Shown in pieces: positions 35,201 through 46,643 of a stretch of 64,000 nt of DNA. This DNA comes from Erigeron canadensis (lineage: Eukaryota; Streptophyta; Magnoliopsida; Asterales; Asteraceae). The notes below the pieces were generated by a model. The model was not told where the DNA came from. It saw nothing but the letters and a program-made list of their open reading frames with translations, and searched no databases. The translations under genes were made by a program, and so were the position numbers. Position 1 is the stretch's first letter. The number at the start of each line of letters is the position of its first letter. The stretch spans positions 39,761,559 through 39,825,558 of the forward strand of contig NC_057765.1 of assembly GCF_010389155.1 (NCBI RefSeq). The letters run 5' to 3'.

Positions 35201-37837
35201 CCTGCTCCTGTGCCAGATTTACTTGATCTCATGGGTCTTGATGGAGGTGACGATAATGCTGTTTCGGCTGATCACTCAATGGCCGCTGGGTAAGTATCCT
35301 ATACTTGGAACAGAATGCTATTGATTGAGGTGGGATTTTTGACTATTTGATGAGGTTAGGGTCAAATCAGCTTATGTATTGTATCTAGCTGGTCAAACTG
35401 GTAATGCTAATAGAACTGGATAAATAGGAAATATGGCAAATGGGATGAAAACTTGAAACTGGAAAGTCGCCAAAGTCTATGAGCCTTTTAGACTTATAAT
35501 GTTAGATTATGAGTAAAATAGTATAATTTGTAATCATATTAAACACACTTTCATTCATAAAACATTGAAAATTTCTGACAGTAAATGTAGCAGGTCGACC
35601 TGACCCACCCAACCTCTTTTGACCCGTTTGGAAGCATTATCCAAGCTTCCCCGACCCTTACATATTCCCATCTTGAGTTAAAGTAACAAATTTGCAGTGA
35701 AATTCTATGTTCAAAAGTTAACCAATAGCTTTGCTGCCAACGCAGGCCTCCTCTGCCTGTTCTGTTAGCAGCGGCATCTGGTCAAGGTCTGGAAATTAGT
35801 GGGCAGATGGTACGGAAGGATGGTCAGATATTTTACAGTTTAATTTTCGAGAACAACGCAAATATCCCGTTAGATGGATTTATGATCCAGTTCAACAAGA
35901 ATACTTTTGGCCTTGCAGCTGGTGGTCCCCTTCAGGTATCTATTATTGCAATATCGCCCTCTGCATTTTAGGGTAAATTACAAAAATTATACCTGCGGTT
36001 TGTTCGAAACTACACTGGTCATACCTACAATTTAAAAATTACGCGAGTCATACCCACTGTTGTCAAAAACTTACACTAACCATACCTATCACTGACGGTC
36101 GTCTATTTGACCGTTAAGTCAAGTCACGCGTCATGCATGTGAGGTATCAAAACTGTAATTTCGTGAATACTTCAGGTATTATCCTTGTAATTCACCATAA
36201 AAATAATTATTAATAATTTTAGACTTTTATTTATACTTTATTTATTAAGTTGGGTAGATATGACATTTATTATGAAACAATAATTTTTATAATGAAAAGT
36301 ATATTGAGAAAAATAGTTGATACAATAATGCATTTATTATTAAATATGTCATGATTATTTTGTTATATGTATATAGTAAATACAACAAGGATGAGAACCA
36401 TCAAAACCACTAAAATTTTCACTTTTATACATATATATATATATATATTATTAATTTATGATTTATTCTTTTTAATAAAAACCTATTTTAAAAAATACAA
36501 TTTTAAAAAGCAATATAATTTTTTCGTATGGTTTGTTGACATCCCCCTCAGATTAGAGGGGTAGAGTAATATCAAATGCTCATTACGGTTTTAGAATATA
36601 TCTCAAAATTAGCAATTTGTAATATTTTATGTTTAAAGTTTCAGAGTTAATCGTTATTCTAATCTTAGAATTTCTAAGCCTAAACTTGTATCGTATGATG
36701 ACATCCTTTTATAATTTTTTAATTTTTATTTTGAAATAGGTTTTTAAAAAAAATATATATGTGTGTGTGTGTGTGTGTGTATGTGTGTGAGTTTTAATAT
36801 AGAATATCTACCCACTTTAATAAATGAAATATAAATATAAATATCTTAATAATTTTTATTATGGTGAATTACACAAATGATATCTGGAGTATACACGAAA
36901 TTACGGTTTTGATACCTCACATGCACAACACGTGACTTGACTTAACGGCCAAATTGACGGCCGTCAGTGATAGGTATGGTCAATGTAAGTTTTTGACAAC
37001 GATGGGTATGGCTCGCGTAATTTTTAAATTGTAGGTATGACCAGTGTAGTTTTGAAAAAACCTCAGGTATGATTTTTGTAATTTACCCTGCATTTTATTT
37101 TGTTTTTTGTGAATTTTGAGTAACATATTCTTTCAGGTCCCGCAAATTCAACCAGGAACATCAGCAAGAACCCTTCTTCCTATGGTTCTGTTCCAGAATA
37201 TAGCACCAGGTCCGCCAAACTCTCTTTTGCAGATTGCGGTAAAGAATAGTCAACAGCCCGTATGGTACTTTAATGATAGATTGTCATTACTTGTGTTGTT
37301 TACGGAAGATGGAAGAATGGAACGCTCTACCTTCCTTGAGGTAACATTACTTTTTTTAAGTCTTTGTATAAGGTGATTTTGAGGTTTGAGATCAAACAGC
37401 TATATTTTAATTCAGAATCAAATTGCTATAATACAAAAGTCTTGGTGTTTATATCTGTTAGATATAAATGAAAACTTATATTTCTTAAATTTGTTTGTTA
37501 TATAATTTGTTGCTGATATTCTCGCTTGTTCTTGCAGACATGGAAGTCATTACCAGACTCAAATGAGGTGTCAAAGGATATACCAAGCATTGTGATAAAC
37601 AATGTGGAGGCAACCATAGAGCAGTTGGGTTCCTCCAACATGTTCTTCATTGCCAAACGTAAAAATGGGAATCAGGAGGTTTTATATCTCTCAGCCAAAC
37701 TCCCTAAAGGAATCCCTTTCTTGATTGAAATTACCGCAACCATTGGTGTTCCCGGACTCAAGTGTGCCATAAAATCTCCAAGCCCCGAGATGGGTCCTTT
37801 ATTCTTTGAAGCCCTTGAAACTTTCCTCAGAGGTTGA
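29243..37837 (+). CDS. BETAC-AD: beta-adaptin of AP-1/AP-2 clathrin adaptor (893 aa, 15 exons)
   Basis: Exons: 29243-29329, 31498-31695, 32144-32257, 32358-32608, 32752-32887, 33286-33465, 33550-33642, 33776-33987, 34066-34129, 34209-34388, 34728-34820, 34910-35289, 35746-35935, 37137-37340, 37538-37837. They join in frame to 893 residues, the length I recall for Arabidopsis beta-adaptin C. The trunk (1 to about 560) is an armadillo/HEAT solenoid, with the diagnostic block around the second to fourth exons ([54 protein letters not shown]). A Pro/Ala/Thr-rich hinge carries a clathrin box (DLLDL, about 639-643). The ear (about 664-893) is the two-lobed appendage. It is the large beta subunit that recruits clathrin and binds dileucine cargo at the trans-Golgi network or plasma membrane; plant beta-adaptins are thought to serve both AP-1 and AP-2. 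Oddities: the intron after exon 2 starts with GC (AAG|GCAAGA), and the intron after exon 13 hosts a MULE. Confidence 0.97.
35971..37088. mobile_element. foldback MULE in beta-adaptin intron 13, perfect 9-bp duplication
   Basis: The left end GGGTAAATTACAAAAATTAT is mirrored by the right end ATGATTTTTGTAATTTACCC. The inverted arms remain alignable for about 280 bases on each side, including TATACCTG/CAGGTATGA and ACTGACGG. The element is flanked by the identical TGCATTTTA (35962-35970 and 37089-37097). Long inverted arms plus a 9-bp duplication define Mutator-like elements. It is 1118 bp, non-coding, with a TG-repeat and AT-rich centre. It fills most of the 1.2-kb intron but leaves both splice sites intact. 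Confidence 0.9.
36763..36789 (+). repeat. TG-dinucleotide microsatellite
   Basis: A run of TG units with one TA interruption, inside the loop of the intronic MULE. Confidence 0.8.
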
Positions 37838-38429
37838 TTCATGTCGCTGTTTGTACAAACTTTTTTGGGGATGTTAAGGTTCACTTGTCATTCCCAGCGA
37901 ACCGTTTTTATAGGGAATGTTGACTTGTTTGCAGCTCCAGTCACATTGATCAAGACATTAGATAAATTTATGGTAGGAGTGTTCAAGTTATTTGGATATC
38001 AGAACTGTTGTATCTGGGTTTTTTTTCCTTTCGATTTTTGGTTACAAATGGTTGTTCCTGTAAAGATATCGAAACATACATTATAGTTTGCAATTGAAAT
38101 ACCAGCTAATTTTGGAAAAATATTGTGAAGGATGCAAGCATAGATTTTGATTAAACTACATGCATTATGCATAATGCGTTTTTTCGTTTTGTTATATGAT
38201 CTTTATGCTTTAGTCCGGAAATTTTGTGAAAACCATAGTCAATATTTTGAAAAATAATATAGAAACTTGAGCTTTATACACCAAGTGAACAATATTACTG
38301 GTTAATGATCAGCAAGTTCATGACAAATAAGATTTCCTAGCTCAGAGGTTACTTAAATCAGTTAGCATAAAGTAGGCTAGACAGTATGTGTGCGTTTAGA
38401 TTATACAACTAAAGCGAGCAATTATCCTC
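37838..38429. other. gap between convergent genes
   Basis: About 590 bases separate the stop codons of beta-adaptin (+) and the SAP30-like gene (-). It must contain both 3' untranslated regions and polyadenylation sites. No further gene or repeat is seen. Confidence 0.6.
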
Positions 38430-39831
38430 TCAACTTCGGTCCCTATGCATTCTTCTCGGTTTCTGTCTTTTCGCAGCATTAATGAACTCCATTATCACTT
38501 CCACTTCACTCACTTGCTGCATTGAACAATAAACATGAATCAGCTTGAATATCATAAACCGTAACTCTGTGTGCCTTGTCTTGTTAGTTACCTGTGAAGC
38601 AAAATGCTTTTGGATGGCATTAACCAGGTGTTCCTTTGAAGGATTAGAATGCATGTTTCCCTGCAAAAGATGAAATCAGTTTCAAAAATAGGTAACGAGT
38701 CTGCGAATGGGTGGGTAGTGGTTGAGGGTAATCTGACTTACCAGGTTAAAGGTGCTATAATATCGCCATAACGTGCTGGTTCCAAGCTTCGCAAAATTGA
38801 CTCTCTGCATAACACATGAAAGAACTAATGAATTTTAAATAGAATTGCATTGACAAGATCAGATACAACGACTAGTTATATGCTACAAACTTTCTTTTAG
38901 TTGCTGATTTTCTGATCCTACAAGATAGTTGGAAATATGTATGTTTGACCTTAAAAGTCAAATGCACATCTTAACTGTGTTTCATATATATAAAAATAAA
39001 ATGATGCATCTACTACTTACAGAATAACTTGGATAGATACTGGATTGAGCTACTTTGTAACTAGTGCGGTTAATAATCTTTGTTGACGAGGTTCGATCAT
39101 CCCAAGGTCTTGTATACCGAAACCTTGGCTTGATCGGTTTGCTAAACGCCATAGGTGCAGCTGCCACAATAATCATAAATAATGTTGAAAGAAACCAAAA
39201 GAAAAAGGCCAAGGAACCAAATCAATGTTCAAGTCAGGGAATTTGTTTATTAACTTACAGAAGAAATAATCTTTTTCACCAACATCAGAGCCACAACTAG
39301 AATTATCTAGTTCGAAATTGTCATCATCTTCTAGACCCGTAGGGTGTTCAAGAACACTCAAAGCATTCCTTTGTAGCTTCACTTCGACCCCATTCTTCAA
39401 AACCTAACAACAGACATGCCAATGTTAGATAAATTGGCATATGAGTTATGATTAATTGAAAATGCGTACATATCTACTCCAAATAATGAACCACACTCCG
39501 CGTACAATACTAATCATTTCAGCTTGCTAATTCATACCTTGATCATTTTATACAGTTTAAATATCAACCTTAAAATTGATATGTCGAAATTGAACTGAAG
39601 TTGAGAAATAAGTAATACCAGCCAGTGCCAACCGCCAAGAACAGTAGCCTTTTTCACGACACCTTGAAGACCAACCAAAACAGATTTTGTTCGGTTGTTT
39701 CCTGTCACAATAACTTTTGTATGCCTTGGAAGAACTGTAAGCTCTTCATCACCACTCTCTTCTCGAAAATTTGACGAGATTCTTGAAGAACAGAGTTCGG
39801 GTTCCATCATTTCGTCTTTAATCCTTATCAC
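38430..39831 (-). CDS. SAP30/Sin3-binding-domain protein, HDAC complex subunit-like (238 aa, 6 exons)
   Basis: Exons in coding order: 39619-39831, 39259-39403, 39021-39160, 38742-38804, 38592-38660, 38430-38516. All are GT-AG and in frame, giving 238 residues. Residues about 34-92 form a compact beta-rich region (HTKVIVTGNNRTKSVLVGLQ, then VLGGWHWL and NGVEVKLQRNALSVLEHPTG) that looks like a KOW/SH3-like fold. A basic linker (KPIKPRFRYTRPW) follows. Residues about 167-230 match the Sin3-binding domain of SAP30: NFAKLGTSTLWRYYSTFNL, NPSKEHLVNAIQKHFASQ and EVEVIMEFINAAKRQK. SAP30-type proteins bridge Sin3 to histone deacetylases in the nucleus; Arabidopsis AFR1 and AFR2 carry this domain and repress flowering genes. 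Whether this gene is an AFR orthologue or a separate plant clade I cannot tell. The start could also be a Met seven codons further in. Confidence 0.85.
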
Positions 39832-41461
39832 AAATCTTCAAAGGAATCCAAGACCAAGATTCTTATTGCCTAATACTCTTCAGCTAATGAACATAAATAT
39901 CCTCTTCTAATCCACAACATTGATCAAGATTCTAATATTTTACAAAGATAAAAAAAAAAAAAGAACATAAGCATAAGCAAACCAAAATTATGACTTCAAA
40001 TTCTTGAACAAATTTCCAAAGAATAAGAGTAAAGCCTGCTATTGGTGAAGCTAATGAACAGATTCACATCAATATCAAGCTCAACTATCATACTTTGATC
40101 AAATATTGAGCTAACTGAAAATTAGTGATTGACTTTTGACTTTTCATATACTTGACTCTTTTGAAAGCAAAAAATTGTTGCTACAAAATGGTAAAAGCAA
40201 CACTAACACTGCAAGTATATGACTAGACTTTTGAACAAAAAGTGCTACCAACTATGCATTTTTTTCACATTTTTATACTTATAAATTTTGTATGTATAAA
40301 TACACTTATTCAACATCTTCAAAAGATATATAGTTAAATCACAAAAAAAAAAGTCTAATTTAATCTTTCAAATAGTCATTATGGGTTAAAGCATCAATAG
40401 TAAAACTAACTTATGGTACTTAAAAACATTTAGACCCTTTTGAGATGAAATCAAATTTCACAACTTGACATGAAATGATCTGTCTGTGTGTTGAATGCAA
40501 TATATGACCCACAATATTTAATAAAGCTCCATAATACTGTATATTCACATACCCTGTTTGGTGCCAATAAATGAATACATATACTACTATTTAATGAAGG
40601 GGAATAGGGATATTTTCTGTACTATAGCATTATCCAATTTTGGTATCACATACCGGAGGATTCAGTGTGTACATTTAACAAAGTAGCTGGTATGCAGATC
40701 ACCACCCAATAGAACTTTGTGAACGAGCTTGTTTTCAGAGAGCCCATATACTCGTAGTACATATTCACTACTTTAATCTAGTTAAGCATAAATATATTAA
40801 AATAATTATTTGACACCATATATAGACTATGACTCGTAGAGTCGTAGGTAGTATTATTTTCGTGGATGGTATTCACTATTTCCAAAATATTACGTTAAAT
40901 GTTGACACGCTTACAAAAATAAAATTTAGGTTGTCCTAAGCGGGTCGCAAAGGGGTTGTGGATAGTCTTGGGTAATTCTCTCTTAGTATGTAAAAAAAGT
41001 TATTGAGTAAGAAAAACAATGAGGAGCTAGCTAAAGTTTGGTGGTAGGAAAAGAAACAAAATATACGGAAAGGAGGGTACCAAACTATGATACCAGAAGT
41101 CCTTTCACTCTGACAGACAGACAGACATTGCAGTCTACCATATGTATAAGATAATCGTACGGCTTTGATCTGCTTACATCATCTCGTCTTCCTTTCTTGA
41201 CCCATTAAAATTTAGATTTCTAACTACCACTACTTGGTTTTCCATAGGAAAAAAGGTTTAGGAAACTTGTGAACTTATTTGGTTAGTAAGCTTGTATTAC
41301 TTGTTGACTTTTTATCAAACATAAACTTTTCTTAACAATGTTCTTCTTGCTTAAGGCCCAATTTTAATGATTTGTTTTCAAGTATGATATATGAAGAGAT
41401 AAGTGAGAATCTATCAGCTTAAGATTGACCAATTGACGAAAGCAAGTAAGTAGAACAAGAA

Positions 41462-42071
41462 TATATACTCCATATATAAACAAACTACCCATTCCCTTAT
41501 TCACTCTCTATTTTAAATTATCTAATTTACCCTTCTAATTTATACTACCTTCACATATCTTATCTCTGAAATTACAAAATTACCCTTAAAAGAAAATCCA
41601 CAATTACCTAGAAACCCCATTGTGATAAAAAATAAAAAAAAAACTGCATTCAACTCTAAAACTATTGCTGAAAGTATTGCTATAGATAAGAAAAAAATCT
41701 TAATTGTCATATATTATATCACGAAACGATTACAATAATTACTTTTTTATAACTCACGAAATTATTGACCAATTATGTCCTTTTTTATATTCGTATTAAA
41801 TTTTAATCTTTGATTATTTATTTTTTTAATTGTCCTGACCTCCTCTCCTACAATTGTATGTTTCATATAATTGGTTATTTTTCATAGTTATTTTTTGCAC
41901 TTCATTATTTCATTATTTCTTGCACCTAATCCACGATTTATTTTTAGAATGATAGATACGGTTAGATGTTGCATTGACGAATCTCATGAAAGTAACCTGA
42001 ATGTTATAAACCGTTACTTCATCTAACGCGTTATAGACCGTTGCCGCTGCAATGCGCGGGCACCACTCTAG
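41462..42071 (+). mobile_element. degraded Helitron related to 25940-26321
   Basis: The 3' end is good: TTGCCGCTGCAATGCGCGGG, then about 10 bases and CTAG (to 42071), followed by T. The 5' end (TATATACTCCATATATAAAC) is a mutated form of the TCTATACT start. The interior (TATCTAATTTACCC, TTTATACTACC, then CTCTGAAATT) is shared in order with the intact element at 25940-26321. Confidence 0.65.
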
Positions 42072-42779
42072 TTATTTGAAACCATGGGAGGTGAAGCTTC
42101 ATATTAATTACCCCGTACTACTTTGTATCAAAGTTGTAAGAGGAAGATTTCAAGTGTACACTAATGTAAGTGACGATATTTTGATTATATAAACCTGATA
42201 TCTTAGAAAAAAAACACAATAACAATAACAATGCTTTTATAGTTGTAACCCTCTAACTTCGTATCGAGAATCATCGAAGTGAATATATTTGTCGGGCTAT
42301 AAGTGAATTGATCGGATATGGAACAAAACTTTGTTCATATTCATTCGATTAACAAAACAACTGGTTATAGATATAAAAATAAAAATAAAAACACAAAATA
42401 ATCAACTTATGAATAACAAAATACTTTACAATGTTAAATGAACATTATAAATGCCTAAATTCTTATATAAAGGTTATAAATAATTCAAAAAGGAAGTTCA
42501 AATTTCATAATGAGCCAACGTTTACGAAATGAATGAACTATTGAACAGTTTGTCAAACATTTATAAAATATACAGAAAAAACAAGAGTTATGTTCATGTT
42601 TATTCATTTAACTAAACGAATAAACTTTTTGTGTTAATGTTCGTTGGTATAGGAAATGTCATGAATCATTCGTTAAATAAGGTTTTTAGGTCTACATATT
42701 ACATCTAAAGTTTTTTCTAGGAAACGTTAAAGTTGAAGAAAATGGATTTTCTAATTCACTTAATGTATGTTTTTACCTT

Positions 42780-43140
42780 TTAGGACTCATTCAATAAGGT
42801 TATTAGCCTTCTCACCCTATAACTCGCCCAACACACCAATCCCCCTAGCCGATTGCGCCCCTCCCCCCTTCTGGTGGAATTTATCTCTCGCCCAAGATGC
42901 CTTTGACCAAACTCTTGTTTTCCGTGCCTACTCCTTTTCAACGGATTGGAATGTGACAAGTGTCACAACTCCCCCAACCTCAAAACTTGCCTCACTCCTC
43001 CCTTTTTCCACAAAAACTCTCTTGCTTACATGGCGCCACATGGCTTTTGCCACATGGCTTTTATCCCCTCTTCTCCAACTAGCCCCACTCCTTTTAGCCT
43101 AAAAGCGAACATCTCCTTTAGGGCTCGTATATACGCGACC
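42780..43140. other. GC-richer island of unknown nature
   Basis: A CCC-rich block (for example AATCCCCCTAGCC, TGCGCCCCTCCCCCC) stands out from the AT-rich surroundings. CACATGGCTTTTGCCACATGGC at 43028-43049 is a short direct repeat. Open frames occur on both strands only because stops are rare here. It could be a fragment of a DNA transposon; no ends were found. Confidence 0.35.
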
Positions 43141-43740
43141 ATGACTATTTTCGTACCTTTCATACCCACCTTAAAATGTAGACTCATATCAATATGGAAA
43201 TGTACCATATAAGAAGCACTATCGCACTATATTATGCCAATCTTTTTTTTTTTTTTAAATTAGTTCGATTCAGATGTATTGAAGACAATTTAATCAATGA
43301 TTTACTGGACCAACACCCTCCTCATGGAAAATGACAATTTTAACTACTATCATTGCCTACAATGCACTGGTTCAGAATAAGGGTATGCTCATTTATAATG
43401 TCGCACCAACACCATTTGTTATTTTTTTTTTTTAAGTACTATTTCCATTGGTGCTTAAGACTATAGACTTTTATAAACATTTTATTACATGTAAAATTAC
43501 AATCAATTGATGAGATTATGAGAGAGAATTAATGAATTATACATGTCATGAAGTGAAGACATTAGAAGGATTTTTAAGAGGATGTATTAGGAAGATTAAT
43601 CATTTTCTTTAAAATAAAGTAGCTTTAGCTTTATATATTATGAACAACAAACTGACAATTGGTTGTGATTCTATATACATTGCAAGTTTGCAACAAGGTA
43701 TGATGACAAATACACATGTGATGATAATACACTGCAACAC

Positions 43741-43860
43741 ACAAAGTCTACTTTAAAGCAGAGACATTTTACATAAATTTAATATATATAGATGATACAC
43801 ACAAAGTCCATCTTTAAACCAAAGACATTTTACATAAATTTAATATATATAGCATATCCA
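43741..43860 (+). repeat. 60-bp tandem duplication
   Basis: Two adjacent 60-base units start ACAAAGTC (43741 and 43801). They share GACATTTTACATAAATTTAA and the following ATATATAG. Only a few differences separate them. Confidence 0.85.
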
Positions 43861-44471
43861 CTCCATACAATAAACACACACAAACATAAAAGTATGACAA
43901 TAAGTAAACTCAACGAGTTGTTGTCTACAATCCTATAAGGCTATAATATGTCTTGTGTTCTCGTGTTCTTATCACTCCCACAAAAGAAAGATTGTATTCT
44001 TATCACTCCCCTTTTGTAGTCGAATTTGATACATTATTTCCATCTTCTTCAAATCTCCTAAAACATGTACACTTGTTCTTTTAAACATCTCTTAAAACAC
44101 ATATATTTCTTCATGTAAATGTAGATTACTTAATAATGTAAAACATATATAAGTGAAAATTTTTTTTAACAGGATATATAAGTGAAATATATTGGTTTTT
44201 CGTTCATTATATTGAAACATATAATTTTGCTTTTGCAACAAAAAAAACCATTAAAAAATGTCTGGTCACGTTAGAAAAGAAAAAAAATATTCGTATTTTT
44301 TTGTGATGAACTTAAGATATGTTTTACAAGTTGTAATGCAAAATGTACAAGTCCAACTTTAAAAACAATGTATTCAACGAGAATATATTCGATGTACTTT
44401 GTTTTAAGTACTGATTTGACCCTATTATCTATTTTATACTATTTATTTTTATTTCTATATAAAATAAAAGA

Positions 44472-44640
44472 AAATGATTAATCAACCTAATTGGTGTGCC
44501 GATATGCCTAAAACCTTAGGAATTTGACATGTAGAATGCACTAATTCTCTTTCCCAATCTTGCCCCCTGATTTTTCCACATGTCATCATCTTACAATTAG
44601 GCACAACTTTAGGCATACCAATTAGGTTGATTTATCATTA
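44472..44640. mobile_element. MITE with about 27-bp inverted termini
   Basis: The left end AATGATTAATCAACCTAATT (then GGTGTGCC) is mirrored by the right end ending TTAGGTTGATTTATCATT. The inner sequence has CACTAATTCTCTTTCCCAATC and CATGTCATCATCTTA. The copy at 46488-46643 shares this arrangement. Short and non-coding; the superfamily is unclear. Confidence 0.65.
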
Positions 44641-44829
44641 TCCTAAAATAAATCATTTTTTCCATATCAATTTTCCGTCTTTAATATACTATTTTTTATT
44701 TTTTTTATTTTGAGCTCTTTCTCGATCCATACACTATATCTATCAAACATATCTCAAAATATTTTCAAACCCTAATTTACTTAAACTATCTTTCTTCTTT
44801 ATTCGTTAATTTAAATATTTATACTTAAA

Positions 44830-45233
44830 CTAGGTTTTTTACCCGCACGATGTGCGGTTATTTAATTGAACTCTTAAAGGTTTTGATATTATATTGATAA
44901 TTAAAATTTGGTTTAGTTAGCATAATATTAATGTTAAGTATGCTTGAATATCTTATCAAAACTTAGATTTGTTTAAAAAAATATATTGAATATAATTTAA
45001 AAAAAAAACAAATGGAATTAATGTCTCAAATAAATAATTGTAATTATAATGTTTGATTTGATATAATGTTTACTTATTTAATTCAAATCTATCTAAATTT
45101 AAAGAAATATATATAAAAAAGTTTGGAGATGACACATAGGATAAGTCCTAGTTGGCAATTTTTTTAGCATAACTTTAGATTTGAAGAAGTCTTGAAAATG
45201 CTAGGATTCCTACTCTTTTAATAGATATATAGA
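44830..45233 (-). mobile_element. small non-autonomous Helitron
   Basis: On the minus strand it starts TCTATATATCTATTAAAAGA right after an A (45234). It ends CCGCACATCGTGCGGG, then TAAAAAACCTAG (44830-44833 being the CTAG), followed by T. The stem CCGCAC/GTGCGG is perfect. The start closely matches the common plant Helitron head TCTATACTATATTAAAAG. It is 404 bp and non-coding. Confidence 0.8.
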
Positions 45234-45363
45234 TAACTATAATACCATTAGTGAAATTATTTATAACAAACGTCTCTCAGCCTATAAAATAACAATACTA
45301 ACATATTTTACATCCATTATTTTTACATTAATAATAATAACACCACCACCACTATTTGTCATT

Positions 45364-45537
45364 GCCGTATTACATGTTACCCTTTAGTTATATAATATAA
45401 GAGGTGTTTCAAATATCTTTGCAAAGTTTTGCCATTTTTTTATTATTATTGCCGTATTACATGTTACCCTTTAGTTATATAATATAAGAGGTGTTTCAAA
45501 TATCTTTGCAAAGTTTTGCCATTTTTTTTATTATTAT
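45364..45537 (+). repeat. 87-bp tandem duplication
   Basis: GCCGTATTACATGTTACCCT begins both units (45364 and 45451). They are virtually identical through GCAAAGTTTTGCCATTTTT and the following TTATTATT. Near-identity implies a recent duplication or an assembly artefact. Confidence 0.9.
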
Positions 45538-46054
45538 TTATATACCTTATAAAGCAATTTTTTTTTCTTTCTTTCTTAAACTTTCTGTTTTTAAAAAAAC
45601 GAAAATACCTTTATCCTATAACTGTCCTTGTGACTCATATCATAAAATACCTACATTACCTTTTATTAATACCTACTTTTTTTTACGTTAACGCTACAAT
45701 CACCTGTCGCCACATTACGCGGGTATCCTTGTTGTTTATTATTAAGCAAGTAGATAGATGTATTAGATTATAGGCCTTGTAATAACAGACTCATTGAATA
45801 ACTTATTTCACTTTCCGATTTCTGAAGAAGACAAAAGCCCATATACTCAAGACTTTTGGCCCACAATAAGCATGACATCTTTTTCTCTGTTTAAGTAAAA
45901 AAAAGATACATAACATATTACTCCGTAATATATTTTTTTTTATTTATGTATCATTTAATACAACTGTAATACAGACTGATACGCATAGGATTAGTAGATT
46001 GATAAATTCCCCAAAAAATAAAAGAATTTATATCCCAACCAAATTTTTTGGTAT

Positions 46055-46232
46055 CTAGACCATACCTACTATTTGCAGTCATAGTCGCTGCAAATAGTGC
46101 GGGCTCCCCTGTCTGTAATGACAAATCTGGCAAAAAAAGAGCGGGCCCCCTGTCAGTAATCGCTACAAATAGTTAGATATGGACAAAAACACCACTATTT
46201 GTAGTGATAATCGCTGCAAATAGTCTGGTTTA
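46055..46232. repeat. CACTA-like subterminal palindromes
   Basis: ACTATTTGCAG...CTGCAAATAGT (46067-46098) is an 11-bp inverted pair. A second pair, ACTATTTGTAG...CTGCAAATAGT, lies at 46194-46223, and a single CGCTACAAATAGT at about 46163. Such repeated ATTTGCAGCGAC motifs occur near the ends of CACTA (EnSpm) transposons. Two GCGGGC patches separate them. The CACTA terminus itself was not located. Confidence 0.5.
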
Positions 46233-46487
46233 ATTAACAAAAAAGTGGTCGGGATACCAGCTGCCAAAAATAATTGAACGTAATTATTAAGTATGGTTTT
46301 TCATTCTCTAACATTCAAGTCATCAAATATAGCTTTTCTGTTTAAAGTTTTGAACTTTCAGTCAATTATTATCCAATACTAATTACTTTTGTTGATTTGT
46401 ATCGTATCATTGTCAGTGAAGGTTATATTCGTCGATAGTTTTTGAACTTCACAGTTATATTTATTTTAGACTTATTTACTTTAAAAA

Positions 46488-46643
46488 AATGATAAATTAG
46501 CCTAAAAAATTTCTTAAAACTATAAGAAGGTGACATGTGACATTCACTAAATTTATTTCTTAATCTTACTTCCTGATTTTTTCATATGTAATCATCTCAT
46601 CATTAAGAGGATTTTTAAGCTATTTAATTAGAAGGCTTAATCA
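46488..46643. mobile_element. second MITE of the 44472-44640 family
   Basis: AAATGATAAATTAGCC on the left and GGCTTAATCATTT on the right are inverted partners. The interior GACATGTGACATTCACTAAA and TTCATATGTAATCATCTCAT parallels the first copy in order and spacing. Confidence 0.5.

Noticed and set aside
42767..43212. Overlapping open frames of 60-111 residues on both strands
   Set aside because: They lie in a C-rich island where stops are rare, and none shows a recognisable domain or a consistent codon pattern.
45690..45730. Helitron-like hairpin CGCCACATTACGCGGG
   Set aside because: No CTRR end follows and no start could be placed; probably a decayed end.
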